64,000 bases of DNA from Streptomyces cylindrosporus (GTDB taxonomy: Bacteria > Actinomycetota > Actinomycetes > Streptomycetales > Streptomycetaceae): positions 310,001 to 374,000 of the forward strand of contig NZ_JALDAY010000011.1 in the NCBI RefSeq assembly GCF_022698165.1, given 5' to 3'. The position numbers and the translations under genes were made by a program. This document shows, in pieces, positions 26,539-37,383 of the stretch. Position 1 is the stretch's first letter. Each line of letters begins with the position of its first letter. The notes beneath the pieces were generated by a model that made no database searches, was not told where the DNA came from, and saw nothing but the letters and a program-made list of their open reading frames with translations.

Positions 26539-27306
26539 ATGGCAACGGTGAAGCCAGCGGCCTATACCCCCGACGACAACGGTATGGACGACCGGGTGCC
26601 GTTCCTGGCCCGGTTGGAAGCCGTTGACCGGACAGCACTGTTAGGGCTCGGCCGGCCCCTCGTGTTCCCTACCCGGACGGTACTCATCCACCAGCACGAG
26701 CCCTCCTCCCACGTTCTCTTCCTCGTACGCGGCTGGACCAAGATCACCGCATCGGCCGCCAACGGTTACGAAGCTCTGCTCGCGCTGCGTGGTCCCGGTG
26801 ACATCATCGGCGAGTCGGCGGCTCTTACCGGCCGCCCCCGTTCAGCGACGGTGACCACGCTTGAACCGGTCCAGGCGGTGGCCCTGGAGCGCAGAAGCTT
26901 CCGAGCCTTTCTCAAGGACTCTCCGGCCGCCGCCCTCGTCCTTCTCGGTCTCACCGCAGACCGCAACAGAGCTGCAGACCGCCGCCGACTCGAGTTTGCC
27001 TCCATGAGTGTGCGTGAGCGTCTTGCAATCCTCCTCCTCGAACTGACCCGCACGCACGGCCGCCACACCTTGGAGGGCATCGAACTGGCCGTCTCCCTAA
27101 GCAAGCAGGAGTTGGCGGGCGGAGTGGGCGCCTCTCGCGAGATGGTTCAGCGGCTGCTGCGGGAATGGCGGAACAAGGGTGTGCTGGTCACAGGACGGAG
27201 AACTCTGCTGATCCTGCGGCCGGACGTCCTACGGCAGATCACCGCCGATGGGGAAGCCGCCTGCTTCGATGCGGTGTCGCCATCGCGGGAGTTACCACTC
27301 CCATGA
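26539..27306 (+). CDS. Crp/Fnr-family cyclic-nucleotide-responsive regulator
   Basis: A 255-aa transcription factor. Residues ~20-135 are a cyclic-nucleotide-binding domain whose phosphate-binding cassette is intact (GESAALTGRPRSATV, residues 91-105, with the Glu and Arg that hold the ribose and cyclic phosphate). A dimerisation helix follows, then a Crp-type winged helix with recognition region around LSKQELAGGVGASREMVQRLLREW (187-210). The ATG at 26539 follows a GGGGAGA ribosome binding site. Leu35 is encoded by TTA (26641-26643), so full translation should need the bldA tRNA. It precedes a nucleotide cyclase gene by 132 bp, and a Crp-type dyad lies in that gap, so it probably senses the cyclase product or another cNMP and controls the locus. 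Confidence 0.9.
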   Translation: MATVKPAAYTPDDNGMDDRVPFLARLEAVDRTALLGLGRPLVFPTRTVLIHQHEPSSHVLFLVRGWTKITASAANGYEALLALRGPGDIIGESAALTGRPRSATVTTLEPVQAVALERRSFRAFLKDSPAAALVLLGLTADRNRAADRRRLEFASMSVRERLAILLLELTRTHGRHTLEGIELAVSLSKQELAGGVGASREMVQRLLREWRNKGVLVTGRRTLLILRPDVLRQITADGEAACFDAVSPSRELPLP

Positions 27307-27337
27307 CGCGGCGCTGGCCGACGAGCAGGGAAAGTTC

Positions 27338-27353
27338 TGTGCACATGTTCACA
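27338..27353 (+). promoter_or_regulatory. Crp-type binding site upstream of the cyclase
   Basis: TGTGC-N6-TCACA, nine of ten positions matching the classical Crp dyad TGTGA-N6-TCACA. It is 86 bp upstream of the cyclase start codon and 32 bp past the end of the Crp-family gene. The obvious candidate ligand is that regulator, so the cyclase operon would respond to cyclic nucleotide. Confidence 0.5.
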
Positions 27354-27438
27354 CTCCGGATGCGTCATCCGCCCTTATGGCCGCACGCGTGGGCTCGCCA
27401 CTATGCAGGCCTGCACGGCGCATTCCGAGAGGCGACCC

Positions 27439-28185
27439 ATGACCGACCCCGTGAGCCGCACCATTCTGTTGCTGGACATCGAGAGATTCAGCGACCGCGA
27501 CGATGTGGAGCAGACATACTTGCGCCGCATGCTCTACGACGTCACCGACCGCACCTTGACCAGCGCGGGCATTGATGAGACCTGGCGGCGCAGAGCGGAC
27601 CGTGGCGACTCGGTCATGGAGCTCATCGACGCCAATGCCTCGGTCACCGGGTTGCTTCGAGCGCTGCTCCACGAGGTGCCCATACAACTGCGCGCAGTCA
27701 ACCGCATGGCTTCCAAAGCGGCCCAGATGCGGCTGCGAGTGGTGCTCGCCAACGGGTACGTGTCGATCGACGAGCACTCCGGCTGGGTGGGATCCGACCT
27801 GAATCACGCGTGCAGACTGCTCGACGCCGACGTGCTTCGCTCGGCGCTGCGCGAGCGGGCCGGCGACTTCGCCCTGTGCGTTTCCCAGAGCCTGTACTCC
27901 GGGGTCGTGCGTCACGACCATCCCGGCGTTCCGGCGGCCGACTTCCACGCTGTCACGGTGCCCAGCAAGAACGGCACGCTCAAGGCCTGGTTGCATGGCC
28001 CTGTACCGGAAAGTGGACCCGCTCCTCCCGCGACCACCAACGTGGGAGATGGCCCGCAGAGCGGCACGCCTTCCATGACCGCCACGTCCGCGCAGGGCTG
28101 GGCAAGTCCGGCGTCGGGTCTTTGGGCGGGGTCACCGGTTCCTGGCCCCTGCTTCAGCGACGTCAAACGAAGTGACGAGGCATGA
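27439..28185 (+). CDS. Class III nucleotide cyclase, PycC-like
   Basis: A 248-aa single-domain cyclase. The two metal-binding aspartates are present (Asp13 in LLLDIERFS and Asp57 in RGDSVMEL), as are the transition-state residues Asn122 and Arg126 in GSDLNHACRLLDA, so it looks catalytically competent. The position that usually selects adenine or guanine, seven residues before the Asn, is Gly115 in my manual alignment, so the base cannot be predicted. Pycsar cyclases (PycC) are compact class III cyclases that make cCMP or cUMP. About 50 residues at the C-terminus are disordered and Pro/Ser-rich. The ATG at 27439 is preferred over one 36 bp upstream because AGAGG lies just before it. Its stop overlaps the next start (ATGA). 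Confidence 0.82.
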   Translation: MTDPVSRTILLLDIERFSDRDDVEQTYLRRMLYDVTDRTLTSAGIDETWRRRADRGDSVMELIDANASVTGLLRALLHEVPIQLRAVNRMASKAAQMRLRVVLANGYVSIDEHSGWVGSDLNHACRLLDADVLRSALRERAGDFALCVSQSLYSGVVRHDHPGVPAADFHAVTVPSKNGTLKAWLHGPVPESGPAPPATTNVGDGPQSGTPSMTATSAQGWASPASGLWAGSPVPGPCFSDVKRSDEA

Positions 28186-30317
28186 ACACGCGACAGCTGC
28201 ACTCCCTGGGCCTCGCGGCGCCAAACACCTCGGCCCGGCCGCACGACTTCCCCCCAGACCCGAATCAGTCGCCGATCGAGGACGGCGGCCCGCACGAATA
28301 CGGAGGCACGCGCCCGGAACACGAGCGTTCCCAGAGCCCGCAGCGCGCACGACGTGAGTTGGTCGACCACAGCCCCAGGACCATCGACCTCGCTGCAGTG
28401 GCGGACATCTCCTTCGGGCGGTCCCCGGTCGCTGAGCCGACCGAGCGACCGCAAACAGTTCCTCGCGAAGCACTCGACCAGTTGGCCGCGTGTTTCACCG
28501 CCGCCGAAGCCGTCATGGATCGGATGCTCGCGAATCTGCGTCAGGAGCGTGTCCTCGTACTGGCCGGAATGCCCGATACCGGCAAATCCTCAGCCGCTCT
28601 GATGCTGCTTCACCGGCTCGGGGTCGCTACCGTCCGCTGTCTCGCCCCCGACACCGTGCCCGGTGCGCTCGCGGAACAATTACCCCGGGCCGAGACCCTC
28701 GCGGCACGGCCCACGGGATACATCCTGTCGGACCTGACCGCGCCAACGGGGCTGCCCTTGCGGGAGATTCACCTGGCGACCGCCCGCGACCGTCTGCGAG
28801 ACCAGGACGCCTATTTGGTGATCACGGTCACTCCCACCGCCGTACTGGACGGTGTCCCAACGGTGGAATGGCAGCCACCACCGGCAGGGGAGGTCCTCGC
28901 TTCTCACCTACGGGCGACGACGGGCGAGGAGACTGCCTCCGAGCTCTTGGCGCTCCCCTGCGTCAATGACTTTCTGGCCCAGAGTCGCAGCATGAGCGAG
29001 GTGGCTGCCTTTGCTCAGCTCCTCGGCCGGCACCTCGGCCAAGAGGTACCGGAGGAAGCGGTCCGTCGCCTCTCGCCGACCGCGCTCGAAGACCAAGTTC
29101 AGTCATGGTTCACTGCCGAGAACACCTCGTACTCCCTGGGCGACCGAGCCTTCTTGATCGCGCTTGCCGTTTTCGACGGTGGGCCCCTCGCGGTCGCCGC
29201 AGAACTCGGCGACTCGCTCCTCCGTCTTCTTCAGAACACGGAGGATCCCACCTGTACCAAGGGGATGCCGGTGTTCGGCTCCCACATCGGCGAGCGTCTG
29301 GCACGTGTTCGTGCCAGGGAATACGACGGGTACGAACACACCGCATGGGGGCCAGTGCGCCAGCGTATGGCCGCCTTTGAAGACGAGCGGACGCCCTCGG
29401 CCCTTCTACACGAAGTCTGGACAGGACATCCCTCGTCCCGTCCCGCCCTGGTCCACTGGCTCTATCGGCTCGCCGCGGACGGCCGTCCACTTGTGCGCAC
29501 ACGCGCCGCAGCCACAGTCGCGATGATCTCCCGGGCCGATCTGCCCTCGGCGATGGCGCTGATGATCGAGCCCTGGGCCACCTCCGGGTCCGCCCGGCAT
29601 CGACTCGCCGCAGTGGGAAGCCTGGCCTTCGCTCACTTCGTTGGCACGCCGCACGTCTGGCGGATCATCGACACCTGGCGGGTCTGCGACGACCCCCGGC
29701 TGCGCTGGTCGGCCGTGCGCCTCCAAGGGCTGCTGGGCCCCATGAGGCCGGAGCGGGCACTCGCCGGCCTCCGGGACGCTCTCCGCTCGTACACCGCTGT
29801 CGACCCGAGTGCTCCGGAGACCGAGGCGACGCACGCCCTCGCGGAATCCGTCGAACTGCTCCTGACGTCACCCGCCGCCGACCGGATTCTGAGCGATCTG
29901 CGTCGCACTCTGAACAACGACCAACCTGCCCGCAGCATCACGCTGACCGGTTTCTTGCGCGCCTGTCGGCATACCGAGGACGAAGATCCGCACGGTGCTC
30001 CTCTGGTCCTGGCCTGGTTCGCCCGGGCCTTGGCCGAGGACAGTGAGGCCGCGCAGGGCATCCCGGCACTGTGGCGGGCCGCTCTCGCCGACAGCCGGGT
30101 CTCGCAGGAGGCCCTCGAGGTCCTGCGCGACTGGGTGCTGATCGCCGACCGGTCGGCCTCCTCTGAACGGGCGCTCACCGAGCTGCTGCCTACCCTGATC
30201 AGCACGGAATCCGACGCCCGCAGGCTGAGCCATTTGTTGCGCACGATACCTGCGGAGGGAGGCGCTCGCCCGCCTGTGACAGCGCAACGCTTGCTGACCG
30301 CCCTTCACTTCAGATGA
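28182..30317 (+). CDS. P-loop NTPase with alpha-helical repeats, in the cyclase operon
   Basis: A 711-aa protein whose ATG overlaps the cyclase stop by four bases. The first ~95 residues look disordered. A P-loop domain follows: Walker A GMPDTGKS (129-136) and a Walker B-like GYILSDL (179-185). The C-terminal 300 residues are repetitive alpha-helices of HEAT type (for example RTRAAATVAMISRADLPSAMAL and RLAAVGSLAFAHFVGTPHVW). This layout matches STAND-like sensor ATPases of bacterial conflict systems in general, but I know of no named family. Leu167 is a TTA codon (28680-28682), predicting bldA dependence. Its stop overlaps the next frame. A role as sensor or regulator of the cyclase or effectors is inferred from context. 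Confidence 0.8.
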   Translation: MNTRQLHSLGLAAPNTSARPHDFPPDPNQSPIEDGGPHEYGGTRPEHERSQSPQRARRELVDHSPRTIDLAAVADISFGRSPVAEPTERPQTVPREALDQLAACFTAAEAVMDRMLANLRQERVLVLAGMPDTGKSSAALMLLHRLGVATVRCLAPDTVPGALAEQLPRAETLAARPTGYILSDLTAPTGLPLREIHLATARDRLRDQDAYLVITVTPTAVLDGVPTVEWQPPPAGEVLASHLRATTGEETASELLALPCVNDFLAQSRSMSEVAAFAQLLGRHLGQEVPEEAVRRLSPTALEDQVQSWFTAENTSYSLGDRAFLIALAVFDGGPLAVAAELGDSLLRLLQNTEDPTCTKGMPVFGSHIGERLARVRAREYDGYEHTAWGPVRQRMAAFEDERTPSALLHEVWTGHPSSRPALVHWLYRLAADGRPLVRTRAAATVAMISRADLPSAMALMIEPWATSGSARHRLAAVGSLAFAHFVGTPHVWRIIDTWRVCDDPRLRWSAVRLQGLLGPMRPERALAGLRDALRSYTAVDPSAPETEATHALAESVELLLTSPAADRILSDLRRTLNNDQPARSITLTGFLRACRHTEDEDPHGAPLVLAWFARALAEDSEAAQGIPALWRAALADSRVSQEALEVLRDWVLIADRSASSERALTELLPTLISTESDARRLSHLLRTIPAEGGARPPVTAQRLLTALHFR

Positions 30318-30385
30318 ACGATGCCAAGCGATCGACGGACGGCCTGCCCCCGAGCCACTTTGGTACCTCTCCAAGGAGACACGCC

Positions 30386-31627
30386 ATGCCCAGCTTCCGC
30401 CATCCGCCCGAATGGCAGCCGCCGGCGGACCGGCCCCCTCTGCTTTTCGACCCCGTTATCGTCGTACGGCAACTGTCCCGCTTCGACTTCTCGGTGAAGC
30501 GCCTGGCACCCATCGACCGCGCCCTGGTCTTCGCCACTCCTAAGGGCGGCTACGAATCGTATCTGCCGCCCCGACGTCCCACGCGCGCGGAGATCGCGGC
30601 GAACAGGTACACAGCCGTGTACGAAGTGGACATGGGCGTGCATCCGCTCTCGGCAGAACTTGCGCTGCCCAGCGACAATGACGCGTTCGAGTTCACGGCC
30701 TCGGTCGACCTGTCCTGGCAGGTCCTCGACCCGGCCCGGTTCGTGGCGAGCGGACACCGGGACGTCCCTGTGCTGGTTCTGGGGGAGTTGCAGCAGGCTG
30801 CGCGGCCGGTGACCCGACGCTTCGCCATCACCGACAGCGCGAGCGCCGAGCACGAGCTGCTACAGGCAGTCACCGCGCTGGGACCGCTCGGCAAGTCTGC
30901 GGGACTGCAAGTGACCTGGACACTGCGGCTGCGGCGCGACCAAGAGAACATCGACCACGAACGTCGACTCCGGGCCATCGACCACTCCGTCGCCGAGCAG
31001 ATCCGGGCGGCCGAGCGGGGCAGGGAAATCGACGTCGAGGTGGACCGCCGGGATCGGCAGCAGGACCGGCTGCAGATCGAGCGGGCCGCGCGGTACGGGC
31101 AGCAGCAGCAGGAGCTGGTACTCCAGCAGCAGCGCCAGCAGCACGAGCAGGCGATGCTCGCGAGCCGGGGCCAGCACGAACTCGCCCTGCAACAGGGGCA
31201 GCAGATGCTGGAGTTGCAGCGCATCGAAGCCGAGAAGATCAACTTCTACCAGTGGCACCTGTCCCAGGGCGGCGTGGAGGCCTGGGCCTTGCACCTTGCC
31301 CAGCACCCGGAGGACTCCCGGCTGGTCATGCAGAGCATGCGCGAGGATCAACTCCGCATGATCCAGGCCCAGATGGACCTGGTCACACAGCTGCTGAGCG
31401 GCGACAAGACCGAAGACTACGAGATGGAGACGCCCAAGAGGCTGGCCCTCAAGACGGTCAGCGACATCCTCAACCAACGCCTGCCCGGCGTGCCGCAGCT
31501 CTTTCCAGGGTCCCCACCCCCACCGCCCAGTCCTGACCAAGTGAGCGAATCGTGGCAACCGCCGCCGGGGTACGAGACGCCGTCAGTCGAGCCTCCGCCC
31601 GACGACCGAGAAGGCGGTGCCGCGTGA
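30386..31627 (+). CDS. SPFH (band 7)-like coiled-coil protein
   Basis: A 413-aa protein starting at the ATG at 30386, five bases after AAGGAGAC; an ATG at 30314 overlapping the previous gene is in frame but has no ribosome binding site. Residues ~76-185 resemble an SPFH/band 7 domain (VYEVDMGVHPLSAELAL, then FEFTASVDLSWQVLDPARFV). Residues ~190-290 are a Gln/Arg/Glu-rich coiled coil with runs such as QQQQELVLQQQRQQHEQ. The C-terminal tail is Pro-rich. No TM segment is seen, so it would be cytosolic or membrane-associated. SPFH proteins form membrane rings that often control membrane proteases (HflKC with FtsH), which fits the M48 protease gene two positions downstream. The stop overlaps the next start (GTGA). 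Confidence 0.72.
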   Translation: MPSFRHPPEWQPPADRPPLLFDPVIVVRQLSRFDFSVKRLAPIDRALVFATPKGGYESYLPPRRPTRAEIAANRYTAVYEVDMGVHPLSAELALPSDNDAFEFTASVDLSWQVLDPARFVASGHRDVPVLVLGELQQAARPVTRRFAITDSASAEHELLQAVTALGPLGKSAGLQVTWTLRLRRDQENIDHERRLRAIDHSVAEQIRAAERGREIDVEVDRRDRQQDRLQIERAARYGQQQQELVLQQQRQQHEQAMLASRGQHELALQQGQQMLELQRIEAEKINFYQWHLSQGGVEAWALHLAQHPEDSRLVMQSMREDQLRMIQAQMDLVTQLLSGDKTEDYEMETPKRLALKTVSDILNQRLPGVPQLFPGSPPPPPSPDQVSESWQPPPGYETPSVEPPPDDREGGAA

Positions 31628-32151
31628 CGGCGCCTGAGCCGGCCAGCCCGACCGCTTGCGCCGACTCCGGGCGCACCGCAGAACGGCTCCTGGCAGACGT
31701 ACGCACGGAAATTTCCCGCGCAGACAACAAAGCGTCCGTGTTGGTCGCCACGCTCGGAATGACGGCCGGGCTGTTCAGCGCTCTGCTGGCCGGGGGCCAC
31801 TGGAGCCCAGCGGTGCTCTCCTCCCCGGCCGCTGGCCTGTGGTGGACAGGAGCTTGGGCACTGGTCATATCCCTGCTCTGCCTCCTTCTCGCGGTGGTTC
31901 CGCGCTACCGTGTCGGCACCTGGGCACCAGGGCAACCTCTGTCGTACTTCGGCGACGTCCAGCAGGCCGCCCGCCTGGGTCGACTAGCGGATGCAATCGC
32001 CGACACCGAACGCAATCCGTCGACGGGACTGACCGTGGCACTCGCCGCGAACAGTCGTATCGCGGCACAGAAGCACCAGTGGATCCGCGCCGGACTGATC
32101 GCGTTCAGTGTCGGCATCGTGCTGGTCCCGGCCGCGCTGCTCCTCGGCTGA
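31624..32151 (+). CDS. Pycsar-type transmembrane effector (PycTM/DUF5706-like)
   Basis: A 175-aa membrane protein starting at a GTG that overlaps the previous stop by four bases. It has the PycTM (DUF5706) layout: an N-terminal helix ending in the signature region EISRADNKASVLVATLG, two TM helices (residues 37-57 and 73-92), a helical cytoplasmic segment (YFGDVQQAARLGRLADAIADTE) and a final TM helix (154-174). In Pycsar systems such proteins are activated by cCMP or cUMP and damage the inner membrane to abort infection. A SLATT-type two-TM effector is the main alternative. Either way it is the likely toxic output of the cyclase operon. Confidence 0.78.
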   Translation: MTAPEPASPTACADSGRTAERLLADVRTEISRADNKASVLVATLGMTAGLFSALLAGGHWSPAVLSSPAAGLWWTGAWALVISLLCLLLAVVPRYRVGTWAPGQPLSYFGDVQQAARLGRLADAIADTERNPSTGLTVALAANSRIAAQKHQWIRAGLIAFSVGIVLVPAALLLG

Positions 32152-32175
32152 CGCCCGCCCCGAAGGAACGCCGTC

Positions 32176-33312
32176 ATGACCCAGCTTCCGTACCCGCTGC
32201 CCGAGCCACCCCCGCCCGGGTATCCGACTGAGTCGACCGCGTTCCCCTCCGCCTCTCCGCTCCCGGCTGCCGAGGCCCCACCACCGCCTGGTGCACCGGA
32301 ATACCCGATTACGGCCGAGACACCGCGGGCGCCCGCTCCCCCTGTCGAGACTCGGTACCCAATCTCCTCCAGCGGCATCCGGCAACGCCGCCTGCATATA
32401 TCCGCGAAACAGCGCCGGATTGATGTCGCGACCGTCGGAAACCTGCTCCTCCACTTACCGAACTTTCTGTGCAGCCTCTGCGTGGTGTTGGTGCTGTCCT
32501 ACCTCTTCGGCGCATTGTGGCCAGTCGCTGTGGGCGCCTGGCTGCTGAGCGGCGCACTTGTGTTTCACCGACCCACGGAAAGCGCCATCGCACGCCATGC
32601 ATTCCGCCTGCGCTACCCCACGGCGCAGGAACGCGCCAGACTCGAACCGGTTTGGCGAGAAGTGACGAGCCTGGCGGGCATCGACGGCCGCACATACGAG
32701 CTGTGGCTACAGGACAGCGATCGCTTCAACGCGATCGGCGCCGCAGGCCACATCGTCGGTATCACCACTTTCGCGCTGGACCGCCTCACGCTCCCGGAAC
32801 TCGCCGCGGTGATGGCACACGAACTGGGCCACCACATCGACGGCCACGCCTGGTCGTCACTGCTCGGCTTCTGGTACGCACTGCCCGGCCGAATCGCCTG
32901 GCGAGTACTTGTCAGTCCCGTGGTCGCGCTGTCCAGAACATCTCCGGTCGTCTTCCGCGTGTTCGTGGTCCTTGCTGTGCTGATTCTGGGCGGACTGGTA
33001 CTGACGACGGTCCGGTTCCTCTACGGAGCACCGCTGCTGATGCCTGCCATGCCGTACGCGATCGCGGCCGTTGGGCGTCGCGCCGAGCTGAACGCCGACC
33101 GCCAGGCAGCGGCGCTCGGTTTCGCTCCGACGCTGGCATCCGTGCTCGGCAGACTTCATCAACAAGAATGTGCCGAACACACTGAATCGGTAATGCGAAA
33201 CGGGGGCGCGCAGGCGGGCCAGCGGCCTGTCCACAAGCTGCTCTCCTCGCACCCCGACTACTACACCCGCCTGCACCACCTGCAGCCCTACCTCCAGCAG
33301 CCGCCGCGCTGA
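32176..33312 (+). CDS. M48 (HtpX-like) membrane zinc metalloprotease
   Basis: A 378-aa protease. A Pro-rich N-terminus of ~60 residues precedes two TM helices (~98-130). The zinc motif is HELGH at 215-219 and the third ligand Glu304 lies in ELNADRQ, as in HtpX/Ste24 proteases; two more hydrophobic segments (~258-300) lie between them. It would cut membrane or membrane-near proteins on the cytoplasmic side. The ATG at 32176 follows GAAGGAA and is 24 bp after the PycTM-like gene, so it is in the same operon. Leu94 is a TTA codon (32455-32457). With the SPFH-like protein it may form a quality-control or effector arm. It ends before a strong bidirectional terminator. Confidence 0.88.
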   Translation: MTQLPYPLPEPPPPGYPTESTAFPSASPLPAAEAPPPPGAPEYPITAETPRAPAPPVETRYPISSSGIRQRRLHISAKQRRIDVATVGNLLLHLPNFLCSLCVVLVLSYLFGALWPVAVGAWLLSGALVFHRPTESAIARHAFRLRYPTAQERARLEPVWREVTSLAGIDGRTYELWLQDSDRFNAIGAAGHIVGITTFALDRLTLPELAAVMAHELGHHIDGHAWSSLLGFWYALPGRIAWRVLVSPVVALSRTSPVVFRVFVVLAVLILGGLVLTTVRFLYGAPLLMPAMPYAIAAVGRRAELNADRQAAALGFAPTLASVLGRLHQQECAEHTESVMRNGGAQAGQRPVHKLLSSHPDYYTRLHHLQPYLQQPPR

Positions 33313-33333
33313 CGGGCAGCGCCCGCGCACGCC

Positions 33334-33368
33334 GAAGGGCGGCCACCCCCGAGGGGTGACCGCCCTTC
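33334..33368. terminator. Bidirectional terminator between the accessory operon and rpoC
   Basis: A long hairpin: outer 9-bp stem (GAAGGGCGG at 33334-33342 with 33360-33368), one mismatch, then 6 bp (CACCCC with GGGGTG) and a three-base loop. It lies 22 bp after the protease gene on the plus strand and 17 bp after rpoC on the minus strand, so it can end both converging transcripts. Confidence 0.85.
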
Positions 33369-33384
33369 AACTCAATCTGCCCGC

Positions 33385-37284
<3,900 letters not shown>

Positions 37285-37383
37285 TATGCGTCAATCCCTC
37301 TCAGGGTTGTAAGTCTTTGGTCTGATACGGGGGTCCAGGGGCCGGCCGGAGGGTCCTCACCAGGTCCTCCGGCCGGACTCCCG

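Noticed and set aside
26830..27104. Short minus-strand frames inside the Crp-family gene
   Set aside because: No start signal and no similarity; the plus-strand gene has clear domains.
30550..31558. Minus-strand Cys/Ser/Leu-rich frames opposite the SPFH-like gene
   Set aside because: They are the antisense reading of CAG-rich coiled-coil codons.
26330..33312. Check for integrase, transposase or flanking direct repeats around the accessory locus
   Set aside because: None were seen, so the locus is not called a mobile element although its content is accessory.
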